Shown here in pieces: positions 35,505 to 46,486 of a stretch of DNA of 64,000 nucleotides. Source of the stretch: Cepaea nemoralis (lineage: Eukaryota > Mollusca > Gastropoda > Stylommatophora > Helicidae); NCBI GenBank assembly GCA_014155875.1, contig JACEFZ010017893.1, positions 532,501-596,500 of the forward strand, in the 5' to 3' direction. A model generated the notes under the pieces. It made no database searches and had not been told where the DNA came from. It was given only the letters and a program-made list of their open reading frames with translations. A program made the position numbers and the translations under genes. Every line of letters begins with the position of its first letter. Position 1 is the stretch's first letter.

Positions 35505-35723
35505 CTTTCTCCGTAATCCCGTTTATCACGCAGAGTCTTGTAGTGGGCGAGAGCTGGAGGCGGTTCGACCCCCGCTGGTGACTTGCGGGATAACTGAGCC
35601 GGCCGCTCAGAAAGCAATGGCAAACTACTGAGCGTAATCTTGCCAAGAAATCAACAGACAACTGAAAGATGCTGCTGTTGACAGCGATGTCCTGTGAAGG
35701 ATATGCGAATTTAAAAAAAAAAA
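35505..35723 (+). mobile_element. tRNA-type SINE, 5'-truncated
   Basis: Starts at CTTTCTCCGTAATCCCG, so the A box is lost; the B box GGTTCGACCCC is at about 35,561. Body CCGCTCAGAAAGC, GGCAAACTACTGAGCG and GACAGCGATGTCCTG, ending in A11. Flanked by perfect 11-bp duplications, so the boundaries are exact. Confidence 0.93.
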
Positions 35724-35734
35724 GTCAAAATGTA
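35724..35734. repeat. Target-site duplication of SINE, right
   Basis: GTCAAAATGTA, partner of 35,494-35,504. Confidence 0.85.
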
Positions 35735-35920
35735 TCTGTATGTGAGAAATAAAGAATACTTTCCTTGTGTCCTCTTCAAGGAATTTTTTAAAATTTTGGC
35801 GAGTTGATAGACTTTTTCGCTGTTAATTTAATGAGCGCTTAACCGTGAGAATTAAAAGTTAAGTTTCTATCAATGATAAGGCCTAATGTTTTGTGCTCAA
35901 TTACACTTTTTACTTTTTCA
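35735..35920 (-). pseudogene. CR1-like ORF2, post-palm region
   Basis: Minus-strand VKSVIEHKTLGLIIDRNLTF near 35,840-35,915, the LG-x-x-ID-x-NLTF block that follows the RT palm in CR1-type proteins. The palm side resumes at 36,770, beyond the RTE insertion. Confidence 0.72.
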
Positions 35921-36769
35921 CTGTACAGTGAAAATATTTTCAGAAATGTGGAAGATATAAATGGAATCAGCATTGGAGGACGAAACATCAATAACATTAG
36001 ATATGCATATGATACAGTATTGATTGCAGACAATGCGCAGGATCTGCAACAATTAGTAGATGCGGTTGTTGTACACAGTGCTGGGGTTAGAATTAAATTG
36101 TAAAAAGACACAGGTTATGGTCGTCAATAGAAAGAACGAAGTACCACAATGTAATATACAAGTAAATGGGAATATTCTTCAACTAGTGAATCGATACAAT
36201 TATCATCATAACATCTGATGGGAGATGCCTTGGAGAGATTAGAACAAGAATCGCCATGGCGAAAGTAGCCTTTAGCAAGATGAAAAGCATTCTGACCAAT
36301 AAAAAGATGTCAGTTGAAACGAGAAAAAGAGTGTTGAGGGGATACATAGAGCTTGTTCTTTTGTATGGATGTAAAACTTGGACAATGTGCAATCAAGCTG
36401 AAAAACATCTGATGGCTGAAGAAATGTGGTCTCTGAGGAAAATGCAAAGACTACCATGGACAGATAGAAAAACCAATGACCAAGTACTACAGGAGACAAA
36501 TGAAAATCGTAAATTGGTTAGAGAAATTAGACGTAGACAGTCAAAATTGTTTGGACATGTTATGAGAAGAAATGGATTGGAGAACTTAGTGACAACTGGC
36601 AAGATCGAAGGGAACAGACCAAGAGGAAGACCGAGACGAAAATACCTGGATGGCATGGCCACATGGCATGGACGAGACAGGAACACTGAGCTGATCCACG
36701 ACTCTGGTGATCGAGTGAAATGACGAGTCATGACCGCCCACGCTTTCCGGCATGGTACATGATGAATTG
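35921..36769 (+). mobile_element. RTE-like 5'-truncated insertion in the CR1-like element
   Basis: Begins in the RT at YSENIFRNVEDINGI, then INNIRYAYDTVLIADNAQDL (YADD changed to YAYD, a lost catalytic aspartate), and from 36,256 an open 155-codon frame: FSKMKSILTNKKMSVETRK, LLYGCKTWTMCNQ, RLPWTDRKTNDQVLQETN, LFGHVMRRNGLENL, GRPRRKYLDGMATWHGRD. It ends near 36,769 in GATTGAT tail units. Same subfamily as 13.5-14.1 and 50.0-50.95 kb. Confidence 0.85.
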
Positions 36770-36874
36770 ATTGATATAGATGTGAAGTTGAAGGGATGTG
36801 TGTGAACTTAGAGTTTGAAGTCTTTGTCTGGTTGTTAATAACATTGATTTTGTTTTAGTGATATTAATTTGCAT

Positions 36875-36885
36875 ACGGTTTGCAT
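36875..36885. repeat. Target-site duplication of SINE, left
   Basis: ACGGTTTGCAT, identical to 37,111-37,121. Confidence 0.9.
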
Positions 36886-37110
36886 TTTTTTTTAAACTTC
36901 GCATATTCCTTACAGGACATCGCTGTCAACAGCAGCATCTTTCAGCTGTCTGTTGATTTCCTGGCAAGACCACGCTCAGTAGTTTGCCATTGCTTTCTGA
37001 GCGGCCTGCTCAGTCATCCCGCAAGTCACCAGCGGTGGTCGAACCGAGACTCCGCGTGATAAACGGGATCACGGAGAAAGTGTTGTAACCCCTCGGCCAG
37101 AGAGACCAGC
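36886..37110 (-). mobile_element. tRNA-type SINE, full length
   Basis: On the minus strand it starts at 37,110 with a tRNA-like head: A box TGGCCGAGGGGTT and B box GGTTCGACCAC, spaced as in a long-variable-arm (Leu/Ser-type) tRNA. The shared body follows (GAGCAGGCCGCTCAGAAAGC, TGGCAAACTACTGAGCG, TTGACAGCGATGTCCTG) and a poly(A) tail at 36,886. The boxes are an internal RNA polymerase III promoter. Perfect 11-bp duplications fix both ends: 225 bp. Confidence 0.93.
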
Positions 37111-37121
37111 ACGGTTTGCAT
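37111..37121. repeat. Target-site duplication of SINE, right
   Basis: ACGGTTTGCAT, partner of 36,875-36,885. Confidence 0.9.
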
Positions 37122-38040
37122 AGCTCCACCTAATTACAGTATTTAATTCTTGTTGCAAAAATGACTCCAGTAAATTACAGTTTTCAGCTTTTGTATACAC
37201 TGTACAGTTGTCTGCAAAGGTAGATCATTAATATATATGGCAAATAATAGAGGGCCAAGAATAGAGCCTTGTGGTACAGCAATATTAAAGGTAGTGGTTT
37301 AAGACACAGGTTTATTGTGTGATACAACTTGCTTTCTGTTTGATAGAAAAGATGTTATTAGAGTGGCTATATTAGTGTCAATTTTAATTGTCTCAAGTTG
37401 TTTAATGAAAATAACATGGTCTATCATATCAAATGCTTTCCTGAAATCAATAAACACAGTTCCACATAGACTGTTGTTGTTTATATTCAGGTGCCAATTT
37501 TCTATCATGTTTGTTAGGGCCGTTGGGCAAGAATATTTTGGTATAAATCCTGACTGACTGTCAACAATAAGCTTGTTGCGAACTAAATACTGTAATGTTA
37601 CTTTATGGGTGTGTTTTTCTAGTGATTTAGATAGTGATGATAGTAAGGAAATGGATCTATAATTGTCCGGGAGACCATTGTCCAATGAACCAGATTTAAG
37701 AAGAAGGTACACTTTGGCGATTTTGAGAGCTGATGGAAAGTGGCCTTTGGTGAGGCACTGATTATATACATAGGTTAGTGATATACAGATCACTGGCGCA
37801 GCACAACGGAGAATCCGGTTGCTGATTCCATCTAACCCAGATGAGGTTGTGTTTTTTTTAGGTTACTGAGGTAAGTGAATACATCAGTGATTGTCATTAG
37901 CGGTATGACAGAAAAAATATCCCGGGAGCATCTATTCTCGCAAAACGATAACAGTAACGATAAGTTGCAAGGAGGATCTGGTATTGAAGCCTTCAACTGA
38001 TCTATGTGTTTGAAAAAAAAATTCTTAATTGGTCGCATGT
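37122..38040 (-). pseudogene. CR1-like reverse transcriptase
   Basis: 37,299-37,793 is open with LPDNYRSISLLSSLSKSLEK, LIVDSQSGFIPKYSCPTAL, GTVFIDFRKAFDMIDHVIF (catalytic D) and FLSNRKQVV. After a stop it continues with FNIAVPQGSILGPLLFAIYI to the SINE at 37,121; palm sequence resumes past it (MQINITKTKSMLLTTRQ, about 36,800). The Y/FADD box region is frame-damaged. Upstream to 38,040 is the pre-RT region. Confidence 0.82.
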
Positions 38041-38657
38041 AATATGATTTGGTGGCAAATAATTTGGGAAGTTATACTTGTTTGTCAAGGTGTTAATTGC
38101 CTTCCATATATCCTTACTTTTTTGTTTTATCAATAACTAAGTTCTTAAAGTAATTTTTCTTTTCCCTTCGTATGTTATATTGAACTTTGTTTCTAAGAGT
38201 GTGGTATGTGCTGAGATCCCGCTTTTTATGTTCTTTATCTCTGTCTCTCATAATTTCAAGTATTTCGTGGGTGATCCAAGGTGGTTTGACGTGATGTTTT
38301 ACTCGAACTAGATTGGCACATGTCTATCAAACAATCAATAAAGGTCTTTATCCAGAATTTCAGAGCATCATCCGGGTCAGGAAGTTGATAAACATTGTCT
38401 AGAGGTGAAATGAGCAAGTCCTGTAAAATGCGTTATGGCTGAAATTTTTGTAACTTCTATATTTTACACGTATGTGTTTATGTTTAGGAGTTTTAATTCA
38501 TCTTTTAGATCACCTGCAGCATATTGGGCAGTGATCGCTCATTGCACAATTGGGTACGGTGCATTCATGATGTTGTCTGAGCAAGTTACATAAATGTGAT
38601 CTATGAGTGTTGAAGATTATTATGTTACTATAGTAGCTTGTACTATTTGTTGGAAAT
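38041..38657 (-). pseudogene. CR1-like endonuclease C-terminal region, heavily decayed
   Basis: Expected position of the second half of the endonuclease and the linker to RT. Only short, weak pieces can be read; no catalytic motif was firmly identified. Confidence 0.4.
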
Positions 38658-38822
38658 TTATGATGCAATTATATTTCCCCAAATTATATTGGATTTGTTG
38701 GTGTCAATGTTAAAGTCTCTGAGTAGTATAATTTCCTTCCCCGAAGCGAAAACCACATCCATCATGGTAGTGAAGTTTTCGTACAAGATGTATCCAGTGT
38801 TGGGATTTCGATAGAGGTAGCC
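38658..38822 (-). pseudogene. CR1-like endonuclease, part 3' of the LTR insertion
   Basis: Minus-strand YLYRNPNTGYILYENF, then EIILLRDFNIDTN, the metal-site block (family GDFNID; here R replaces G). At 38,822 the reading frame is cut by the LTR element and resumes on its far side at 46,487 in the correct frame once one TAGCC copy is discounted. Confidence 0.85.
38818..38822. repeat. 5-bp target-site duplication of LTR element, left
   Basis: TAGCC, identical to 46,482-46,486. Confidence 0.95.
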
Positions 38823-39322
38823 TGTCAAAATCTCCGAGTCTTCATCGCCCGCGCCTGGCAATAACGACCAGGTACGACTGTGAACTCGACTCGCGTTATT
38901 GTGCAGTGCATGGCCAGAGGTCAGCGTGGGACACGGAAGCCACGAGACCGGACAGCCGGGTCAACGAGGCATCACGGCTAGTAGCTCAGACGAGCCTAGG
39001 ACTTCAGACTGGACAGACATGAAAGTGTGCTGCGGTGTATGAGTCGATGCTTGATGGCTGTATGCTTTTGTTGAGTTAGAATACAGGGTGCGTGAGTGTA
39101 TATTCTATTGCATTTATGTATTGATGTATGTACATTGAATGTTTCGAGCAATGGCATTATCGCGGACTTTGCGCGATGCCTGATATGTTTGCTGTGTGAG
39201 AAGTGCGATTAAAAATGATTGAGTTATATCGCCGAGTGTTGCTACACTCAGTTAGTGTGAGTGATTGTTTTCACGCCTGTTAGTTTATACGAGCCTTTGG
39301 TCTTACAAACAAGACCCTGACA
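38823..39322 (+). repeat. 5' LTR
   Basis: 500 bp, TGTCA...TGACA termini. An ATTAAA at about 39,209 is a candidate poly(A) signal. Confidence 0.96.
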
Positions 39323-39972
39323 GGCGCTGAACGTGGTGGCATCGTCCGGCTTTTGAGCCATATAAATTGACATAGATTGTGAACGTGGATGAACGTGGGT
39401 TTTTTTTAAACCAGAGTGCAAAGAGATAGTGTGTTTAATGTTAAGCGATGAACGTGGTTGATTTGTGATTGTATCATCCGATTGGGAATTGAACGTGTGA
39501 CTTGTATGATAAAGAAATATGGCTTTGAAAAGTTCTATAAAGTGAGCGAAAGCATCGGCAAGAAGTCATAGTTGAATTTGAGATCCAAACTGACGACAAA
39601 ACAACTTTACAAACATACTTGACGGCATACACACTTATTACATTTAGTGGACAATACATACACCACAAAAACATACACATACTAATATTTTCTCTCTCCA
39701 AAAGTAAACAGGTTGTTCATCTGAAATTGAAAGATACGAAGGTAATTTTTCCGGGTAGAAGATCAACCATCCATTCTCTGGGGCAGTAACTTCCAGAAAT
39801 CAAAATTCCAGCGTCCCTTAAGTATTTTTTTCCTATATACTTTTGTACGGGATCAGGCCTTAGCTGAACCATTCCTTTTTGTCATTGTATATAATACATG
39901 TTCTATATTTAGTAAGATAATATACATATTGTGCATATATACCTGTGTAACAATTTTGAACAATCAACATCT
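39323..39972 (+). other. Leader of the LTR element with candidate primer-binding site
   Basis: GGCGCTGAACGTGGTGGC directly after the LTR resembles tRNA-primed binding sites (GGCGC-x-AACGTGG pattern), but the tRNA cannot be named. The rest has no long open frame; the sequence GAACGTGG recurs at about 39,330, 39,382 and 39,450. Confidence 0.55.
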
Positions 39973-41010
39973 CTTCGTTACACGATTTCATTGAATATGG
40001 GCGAATATTACATTTAACTGGTGATGAGTTAATAAAGTGGAGCGAATCCAAATATGCAGAGTATGTCCAGTTACAGGAAAAAGCGAAAGAAAGGGAGGAC
40101 AGAGCTGCTGAAAGAGATTTGAGAAAGGCAGAGTTAGAGGCTAAGAAGGCAGAATCAGATGCTGAACTGATAAAGGCAGAATTAGACGCCAAGAACAAAC
40201 AGGCCGAGTTAGACGTTGAGTTAAAAAAGGCTGAAATCAGTGCACAGAGCAAACGTGAAGAACTCGAAATAAAATTAAGCAACTGGAAATGGAAACATCA
40301 ACCGACAGAGAAGCTAGGAAGCTAGAAACAAAGGAGAAAGAGGACCAATTCAAAAAGTATCAAGGGATAGTAAAGAATGTTGCTACTGGGGACTGCATCT
40401 CAGCATTCACCCAGAACTTTGAGACGATAATGGAGCATTATCAGGTCCCAATTACAGATTGGAACATCATCTATATGAGGAGCTTGTCTGGGGAACCACT
40501 GAAAGTGATAGAGACTATCCCCAAAGAATTAAGGAAAGACTACCACTATATGAAAGCCAAAATTATGGTACATTTCCTTTTAGACGAAGCAGGGTACAGA
40601 GAACAGTTTGCTAAGTTAGCACCAAAGTCAACACAAAGTTCTCTGACTACACTTCAGTAGTACAGGATATATTTCGCAAGTGGTTGTCAGCAGAACAAAA
40701 ATTGATAACAATTTTGAGAAATTAAAAGATCTCATAGTAAGGGATAAAATTATCTCCTCTTTACCACCACCATTTCCAAACTTTTTGCAAGAATGCGAGT
40801 GTGAGAATGTACAGCAGATAGAAAAACGCGGTTCTGCCTATTTTACAGCAAATAAAGGTTGTTTTGCAAATGTACTTAAAGACACTGAATTCGTAGCTGC
40901 TGCTACATACGAAAGATCAAAGTCAGGTACTTACAACAGACAAAAAACTTTCAGGCAAACTGTAGGCACCAGTTATAGCTGTAAATATTGTAACTATCAA
41001 CATAATTAAA
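39973..41010 (+). pseudogene. Gag of the Gmr1-like element
   Basis: Begins LHDFIEYGRILHLTGDELIKW, parallel to the start of Gag at 61.2 kb; the expected initiator is ATC, not ATG. A charged coiled coil follows (RKAELEAKKAESDAEL and repeats, to 40,310). After a one-base loss comes the capsid-like region (40,289-40,660: FTQNFETIMEHYQVPITDW, MRSLSGEPLKVIETI, GYREQFAKL), a stop near 40,660, then KLKDLIVRDKIISSLPP and the start of a zinc knuckle (YSCKYCNYQH, 40,977). At least three breaks. Confidence 0.82.
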
Positions 41011-41862
41011 GTGAGATGTGTGACAAACATCCTGGGTACCTTACATACCTTCAGAATTGTATAGATAAGCAAGACAGGGAGAGAAAGAACTACAAACGTT
41101 TAACCAAATACTGCATATATATATAAAGCATATGGCCACTGGCGTCATGCGTGTAAAGGAAAGCAGATGACGAGAAAGACCAACGCGGCAATGTTTGATA
41201 GCTCTTCCTCAGATGAAGAACAAGTAGAGAGCCAACAACCAGCTAACTCAGCTGAAACTATCGATGTGTTCCATCTGGGAAAATGTACAACGTGTAACCG
41301 CTTCCATGAGGATGGCGTTTTAACATGCGGCCACTCCATACCGATAGCAAACGAAGAAGCTAATCTAGTAGTAGATTCCAAAGGCAAGCGTAATATACAT
41401 CAAGGCTATGTTAATGGCAAAGTAACCATCGTTTTACGTGATTGCGGAACCACCCTCATTGGTTTGAAGAAAGACTTTATCTTACCTGAAGATTATACAG
41501 GAAAACATGTGACATGCAGAACTTTCTCAGGGAATATCGAGAAATACCCTCTTGCATGGGCATATATTCAAACTCCATTCTTAACAGGCAAGGTCAAATT
41601 CGCAGCATTATGTAACCCATGTTGTGACGTTATTATTGGTAACCTGCCCGAAGTGAATGATATGCCACATGATTTTGTAACATCTTGTTGTAAAAGTATT
41701 TTATCAAATGCAGTAACTAGATCAGCTGCAGAATTGCAGTCACAAACCGACCAAACTGAGACTTTAGAAATATTAAGTCCATGTATTACACCTCTTAAGA
41801 ACATGAGGAAAAGATTTTGTGAAGGCACAAAAGGCCGATGTCACATTACAAAAATATTTTAA
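41011..41862 (+). pseudogene. Nucleocapsid remnant and aspartic protease of the Gmr1-like element
   Basis: About 41,130 reads KAYGHWRHAC, the second half of a CCHC knuckle. The open frame 41,167-41,862 holds a Cys-rich insert (CTTCNRFHEDGVLTCGH), then the retropepsin site VTIVLRDCGTTLIGL: the family's DSG is DCG here, while the sister element at 62.76 kb has DSG. A conserved IIGNLPEV follows at about 41,635, the expected second protease block. The protease would cleave the polyprotein. Confidence 0.8.
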
Positions 41863-43192
41863 ACTTGTGGGCCAAAAGCCAAAACGAACAAAGAATGCTA
41901 GCTGGCACTTTGATCTGAAAGGTGTTATCCTTACAAGGTACTACACTAAAGACGCCAATACAATTGCACAAACGGTGTTACCAGCTGAACACCGCCCAAA
42001 AGCATTGCAACTAGCACATGACATACCGTTTGCAGGGCATATGGCCTATGCTAAAACCAGAGCAAGAATACTAACACAGTTCTACTGGCCCAAATTCTGC
42101 AGTGACATAAAGAAATACTGTAGATCATGTGACATCTGCCAGAAGCTTGTAAAAAAGGGAAAACACCCGCAAGCAGAACTTAAAACAACTGATCTTGCAA
42201 GTAGACCATTTGAGAAAATCTCAGTAGATATTGTGGGTCCATTAAACCATATTACATCAAGAGGGAATAAATATATTCTTACTGTTATTGACCTATGTAC
42301 ACGTTGGCCGGAAGCGTTTCCGCTTAGAAATATTACCTCTAAAGATATCATAGAGGTCTTTTTCCATATTTTTGCAAGGATAGGTTTTCCTGATACAATC
42401 CTATCCGATAGAGGAATCCAATTTATTTCTGCGGCGACTCAAGCCTTTAACAAAATGCTAGGCATCAAACAGACGTTCAACAGTCCCTATCACCCTCATT
42501 CAACGGGGATCATAGAGAAATTAAATGGCGGCTTGAAACATATGCTGGCGAAAGTCACCCAAGAATGCCCAAATGACTGGGACACCTTTTTACCTGCCAT
42601 ACTTTTCGCATATCGAGAAGTATCTCACTCGAGCACGGGATTTTCACCTTTTGAATTAGTGTATGGTGCCAAATTACGGGGCCCATTATCTATTTATCAT
42701 ACTTTGTTAACTGAAGTAGGGAATGAACATAAAACTATGTCACCGTATGAGCATGTAACAACATTGCGTGACAGGATTATGAAAGCATGTATTTTAGCTA
42801 AAGAATCATTGAGACAATCTGGTACCATCTACAGGGAGTACGCCAACAGAGGAAATAGGACAATAACACTGACACCAGGACAGGGCGTATTACTTCTATT
42901 ACTTAGTGACAGACATCTCTTAACAGACTCTTGACAGGGACCGTTCAAGATAGTAAGACATATTTCGACTGTAGATTACGAAGTGACAATAAACAACAAG
43001 AACAAAATATTCCACATTAACATGTTAAAGCCTTACTACAATAGGACAGGAGACAACGACGAGACAGCTGCAAGCACGACAGTAGTGGACCACACAGACT
43101 CAGACGACACTGACGAAATACCAGTCCCATCACTTGACACGACAGACACACTGCAAGACGTCAAACTATGCTCCGAACCTTTCTCAGACTGA
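41819..43192 (+). CDS. Integrase of the Gmr1-like element, placed before RT
   Basis: Open 41,819-42,934 (371 codons). Zinc-binding HHCC domain: LAHDIPFAGHMAYAKTRA then YWPKF...YCRSCDICQKL. Catalytic DDE core: ISVDIVGPL (D), TILSDRGIQFISA (D), HSTGIIEKLNGGL (E). A stop at 42,934 precedes, in another frame, the GPY/F module GPFKIVRHISTVDYEV and IFHINMLKPYY (to about 43,045), which in ordinary Gypsy elements ends Pol. Here an acidic linker and then RT follow. Confidence 0.93.
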
Positions 43193-44180
43193 GACCGACG
43201 AGTGCAGACAACTGTTACAAGAGTACATGACTATCTTCTCCAACCATCCAGGACAAACAGACTTAGTGCAGCATCAAATAATACTGACGACTGACGTACC
43301 AATAAAATGTAGACCGTACTCAATACCCATACACTACAAGGACAAACTACATCAGGAAATTTTAGATCTGGAAGCAAATAAAATTATCAGAAGATCACAA
43401 TCACATTATTCTTCACCCATTGTGATTGCCAAGAAGAAGGACAACTCTATACGCCTATGCGTAGACTACAGAAAACTCAACGCAATCACACAGTTAGATT
43501 TAGAACCCATGGCTAACTGTGAGGACATACTGACAGAAATAACAGATGCCAAATATTTTACAAAACTTGACATGACGAAAAGGTACTGGCAAATACCCAT
43601 GACTGAAGATTCAATACATCTGACAGCATTTCCAACACCTTGGGGACTATACGAATGGTGTAAACTACCATTTGGGCTAGTCAATGCCCCAGCAACATTT
43701 GCAAGGATGACACGACTGTTACTGGCAGACATACCGAACATACTTTTCTACATGGACGATAATTGCATACACACTAGGACAATGACAGAACATCTGACGA
43801 CACTCCGACACACATTTGACCGCATCCAACAACATGGCCTAACAGTGAAACCATCAAAGGTAGAGATTGCCTACCACCAAATTACTTTTTTGGGATATAA
43901 GATTTCTGATGGATTTGTCACTACTGATGACAACATTGTTTCGAAAATTCTTAAATTGTCACTCCCAACGACAAAAAAAGAAGAAGTTAGAAGCATGTTA
44001 GGTTTACTCAACTACTATAGACGATTCATACCTAACTTTGCTAGTCTAACAGAAATTTTCACAAATTTACTAACCAAAAACCAACCAAACAAAATTGTAA
44101 ACAGGGAAGGCCTGAGACCGGCATTTACAAAAGTATTGGCATATTTTCCCGTAATCCCATCCTTAAATTGCCAAATTTGA
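43193..44180 (+). CDS. Reverse transcriptase of the Gmr1-like element
   Basis: Open frame (from 43,134). RT blocks: QEILDLEANKIIRRSQSHYS, SPIVIAKKKDNSIRLCVDYR, LDMTKRYWQIPM (catalytic D), LPFGLVNAPATFARM, ILFYMDDNCIHT (YMDD box), VKPSKVEIAYHQITFLGY and RSMLGLLNYYRRFIP. These are standard Ty3/Gypsy motifs. The frame ends at 44,180 and RNase H continues in an overlapping frame, so a frameshift separates them. Confidence 0.93.
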
Positions 44181-44599
44181 ATATACCTTTCAGATTGAGG
44201 ACTGACGCCAGTTCCATAGCTATCGGGGCAGTTTTGTTACAGTCCTATGGGGACAACCCCCATCCTGTTTGTTACGTAAGTCGTAAATTGTCAGCAAGAG
44301 AACGGAGGGGATCGACCCCCGAAGTTGAAGGATTGGCTTTGATTTATTCCATTAAGAAATTATCTTCATATTTGTTGGGAAAACATTTTATTGTAGAGAC
44401 GGACAACAATCCATTAAAGGTTATCACTACAGGTACACCGACAAATCATAGGATCGCAAGATGGTCTTTGTTACTCCAAAATTACAGCTTTAAAGTTAAA
44501 CATATCAGCGGAACTCATAACACGATTGCAGACTTACTTTCCAGATGTCATATCGAGATGTCCGATGACAGGCCGACTACGCCTGAGCGCAAAGACTGA
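44168..44599 (+). CDS. RNase H of the Gmr1-like element
   Basis: FRLRTDASSIAIGAVL (D), ERRGSTPEVEGLALI (E), FIVETDNNPLKVI (D) and HISGTHNTIADLLSR (terminal His/Asp region) give a complete RNase H active site. The protein removes the RNA template during reverse transcription. Nothing like an integrase follows it, which confirms the altered order. Confidence 0.92.
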   Translation: MPNLNIPFRLRTDASSIAIGAVLLQSYGDNPHPVCYVSRKLSARERRGSTPEVEGLALIYSIKKLSSYLLGKHFIVETDNNPLKVITTGTPTNHRIARWSLLLQNYSFKVKHISGTHNTIADLLSRCHIEMSDDRPTTPERKD

Positions 44600-45956
44600 G
44601 GCAGTGAACGAAGCCTATTATCTATAGCGCTCAGCAATTTCACAGTCAAGCGAAATATTGTTGAATTTATCCATATAACGCTGTGAGGCGTGACATTATT
44701 GTGATAAGGACGAAGTCCTCAAGTTTATTCTACTTATATTTTTAACCAGTGAATATGTGGTATAGATGAACGATTAGAATGAGGACAGACAGTATTTTAA
44801 ACGTAATAGTGCTTCAAGAACAGTACTACTTCTGTGTACAGACTTACCTTACACCATCTGTGGGTAATATCCGAAGTACCTGCGCTTATGAATACTTGCG
44901 ATATAAGCACAGCAATTTGTTCCAGTATTTTAACATTTACATTACAACTGTGATTAAATAGACGACAGTTACGAAATCTACATCCAGAACAGTTGAATCC
45001 GTATTTCTTTACGAACAGCTTAATCCGAACATAAGAAGAACATTGTGTTATTCCAAATTTAATCGGTATTTTCGTAAGAACAGTGATCCGAACATGTGAA
45101 ACGACAGTGTGTTAATCCAACGTGCCAACACATGAACTGTGTACTTCCGTTTCTTTTTTTCTTTCTTTTTTTGAACTGTGTAATATATTTAGGAAAAGTA
45201 GCAGACTATGCAAACAATAGTCACAAGTGAATGACACTTGAAATAACCTTGTGACACGAAATTTACAGGTATTTATTTGAATGGAAGGATTTTATATTTG
45301 TAATTTAAGAATCATTGATTGATTAATTTATTCTCGATAGTGCCATCCTTGTCACTATTGAAATTAAATATCAAACCAAGACGCTTAGAAGACAACTTAC
45401 AATTGTACTTTATTTTTTTTTTTTTAAAGAAAGTAGAAATTACCCCCCTTTGTGTTTCACCATTACATCTAAGGGGAAACTATTTGAAATATTGTTAAAA
45501 TGTAATCATGTATGTATTAGTTTGTTCAGGATAACCAGAACAACCACAGGTCACAAATGTGACAATCAACTATGCGTGGAATATAAATACTGAAGTTGAG
45601 GACCAGGATTGGACAATCCTACCATATCGGCGGGAGTCTAATCGTGAAGACATCTTATAAGGAAGATGACTTAAGGCCTGGCATGTCTCTTTTTGTGATT
45701 GTTTTTATAAATTTGTCGTGAGGTACTGCGTTTCTTGGGATATAGCGTTAGTCGCAGAGAAGTACCGGACTGGCTAAGTCCACTATCAACTAAAGTATAA
45801 ATCCAACTAGGGGAAAGTACTTGATGACAGTGGCCGTATGGCATCACTGAAGGAAAGATATATCATGTAATACAGGTTAATAAATATCAGAGAGTCGATT
45901 TTGACTTTAAAAGGTAACCCAACTATAAATACCAGCAATGAAAGGGTATACCTTTC
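44600..45956 (+). other. Non-coding tail of the LTR element
   Basis: About 1.36 kb between RNase H and the 3' LTR with only short open frames and no envelope-like features. AT-rich with T and A homopolymers. Confidence 0.6.
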
Positions 45957-45977
45957 ATAGGAGAGGGCAGCGGAGAG
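45957..45977 (+). promoter_or_regulatory. Polypurine tract
   Basis: AGGAGAGGGCAGCGGAGAG directly before the 3' LTR, the expected plus-strand primer. Confidence 0.75.
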
Positions 45978-46481
45978 TGTCAAAATCTCAGAGTCTTCAT
46001 CGCCCGCGCCTGGCAATAACGACCAGGTACGACTGTGAACTCGACTCGCGTTATTGCGCAGTGCATGGCCAGAGGTCAGTGTGGGACACGGAAGCCACGA
46101 GACCGGACAGCCGGGCCAACGAGGCATCACGGCTAGTAGCTCAGACGAGCCTAGGACTTCAGACTGGACGGACGGACATGAAAGTGTGCTGCGGTGTATG
46201 AGTCGATGCTTGATGGCTGTATGCTTTTGTTGAGGTAGAATACAGGGTGCGTGAGTGTATATTCTATTGCATTTATGTATTGATGTATGTACATTGAATG
46301 TTTCGAGCAATGGCATTATCGCGGACTTTGGGCGATGCCTGATATGTTTGCTGTCTGAGAAGTGCGATTAAAAGTGATTGAGTTATATCGCCGAGTGTTG
46401 CTACACTCAATTAGTGTGAGTGATTGTTTTCACGCCTGTTAGTTTATACGAGCCTTTGGTCTTACAAACAAGACCCTGACA
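45978..46481 (+). repeat. 3' LTR
   Basis: 504 bp; differs from the 5' LTR by about ten substitutions and a GACG duplication near 46,170. Confidence 0.96.
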
Positions 46482-46486
46482 TAGCC
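46482..46486. repeat. 5-bp target-site duplication of LTR element, right
   Basis: TAGCC, partner of 38,818-38,822. Confidence 0.95.

Larger units (their letters stand above)
38823..46481 (+). mobile_element. Complete Ty3/Gypsy element with Gmr1-type gene order
   Basis: 7,659 bp: 5' LTR 38,823-39,322, leader, Gag, protease, integrase, RT, RNase H, non-coding tail, purine tract, 3' LTR 45,978-46,481. Perfect 5-bp TSD. Integrase lies before RT, as in Ty1/Copia, while the RT, RNase H and GPF-type integrase tail are Ty3/Gypsy; that combination defines the Gmr1 clade. LTRs differ by about ten substitutions and a 4-bp indel in 500 bp (about 98% identity), so the insertion is fairly recent. Several frameshifts disable Gag and Pol. 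Confidence 0.95.

Noticed and set aside
44600..45956. Envelope gene in the Gmr1-like element
   Set aside because: Only short frames, no signal peptide, glycoprotein or membrane-anchor pattern.
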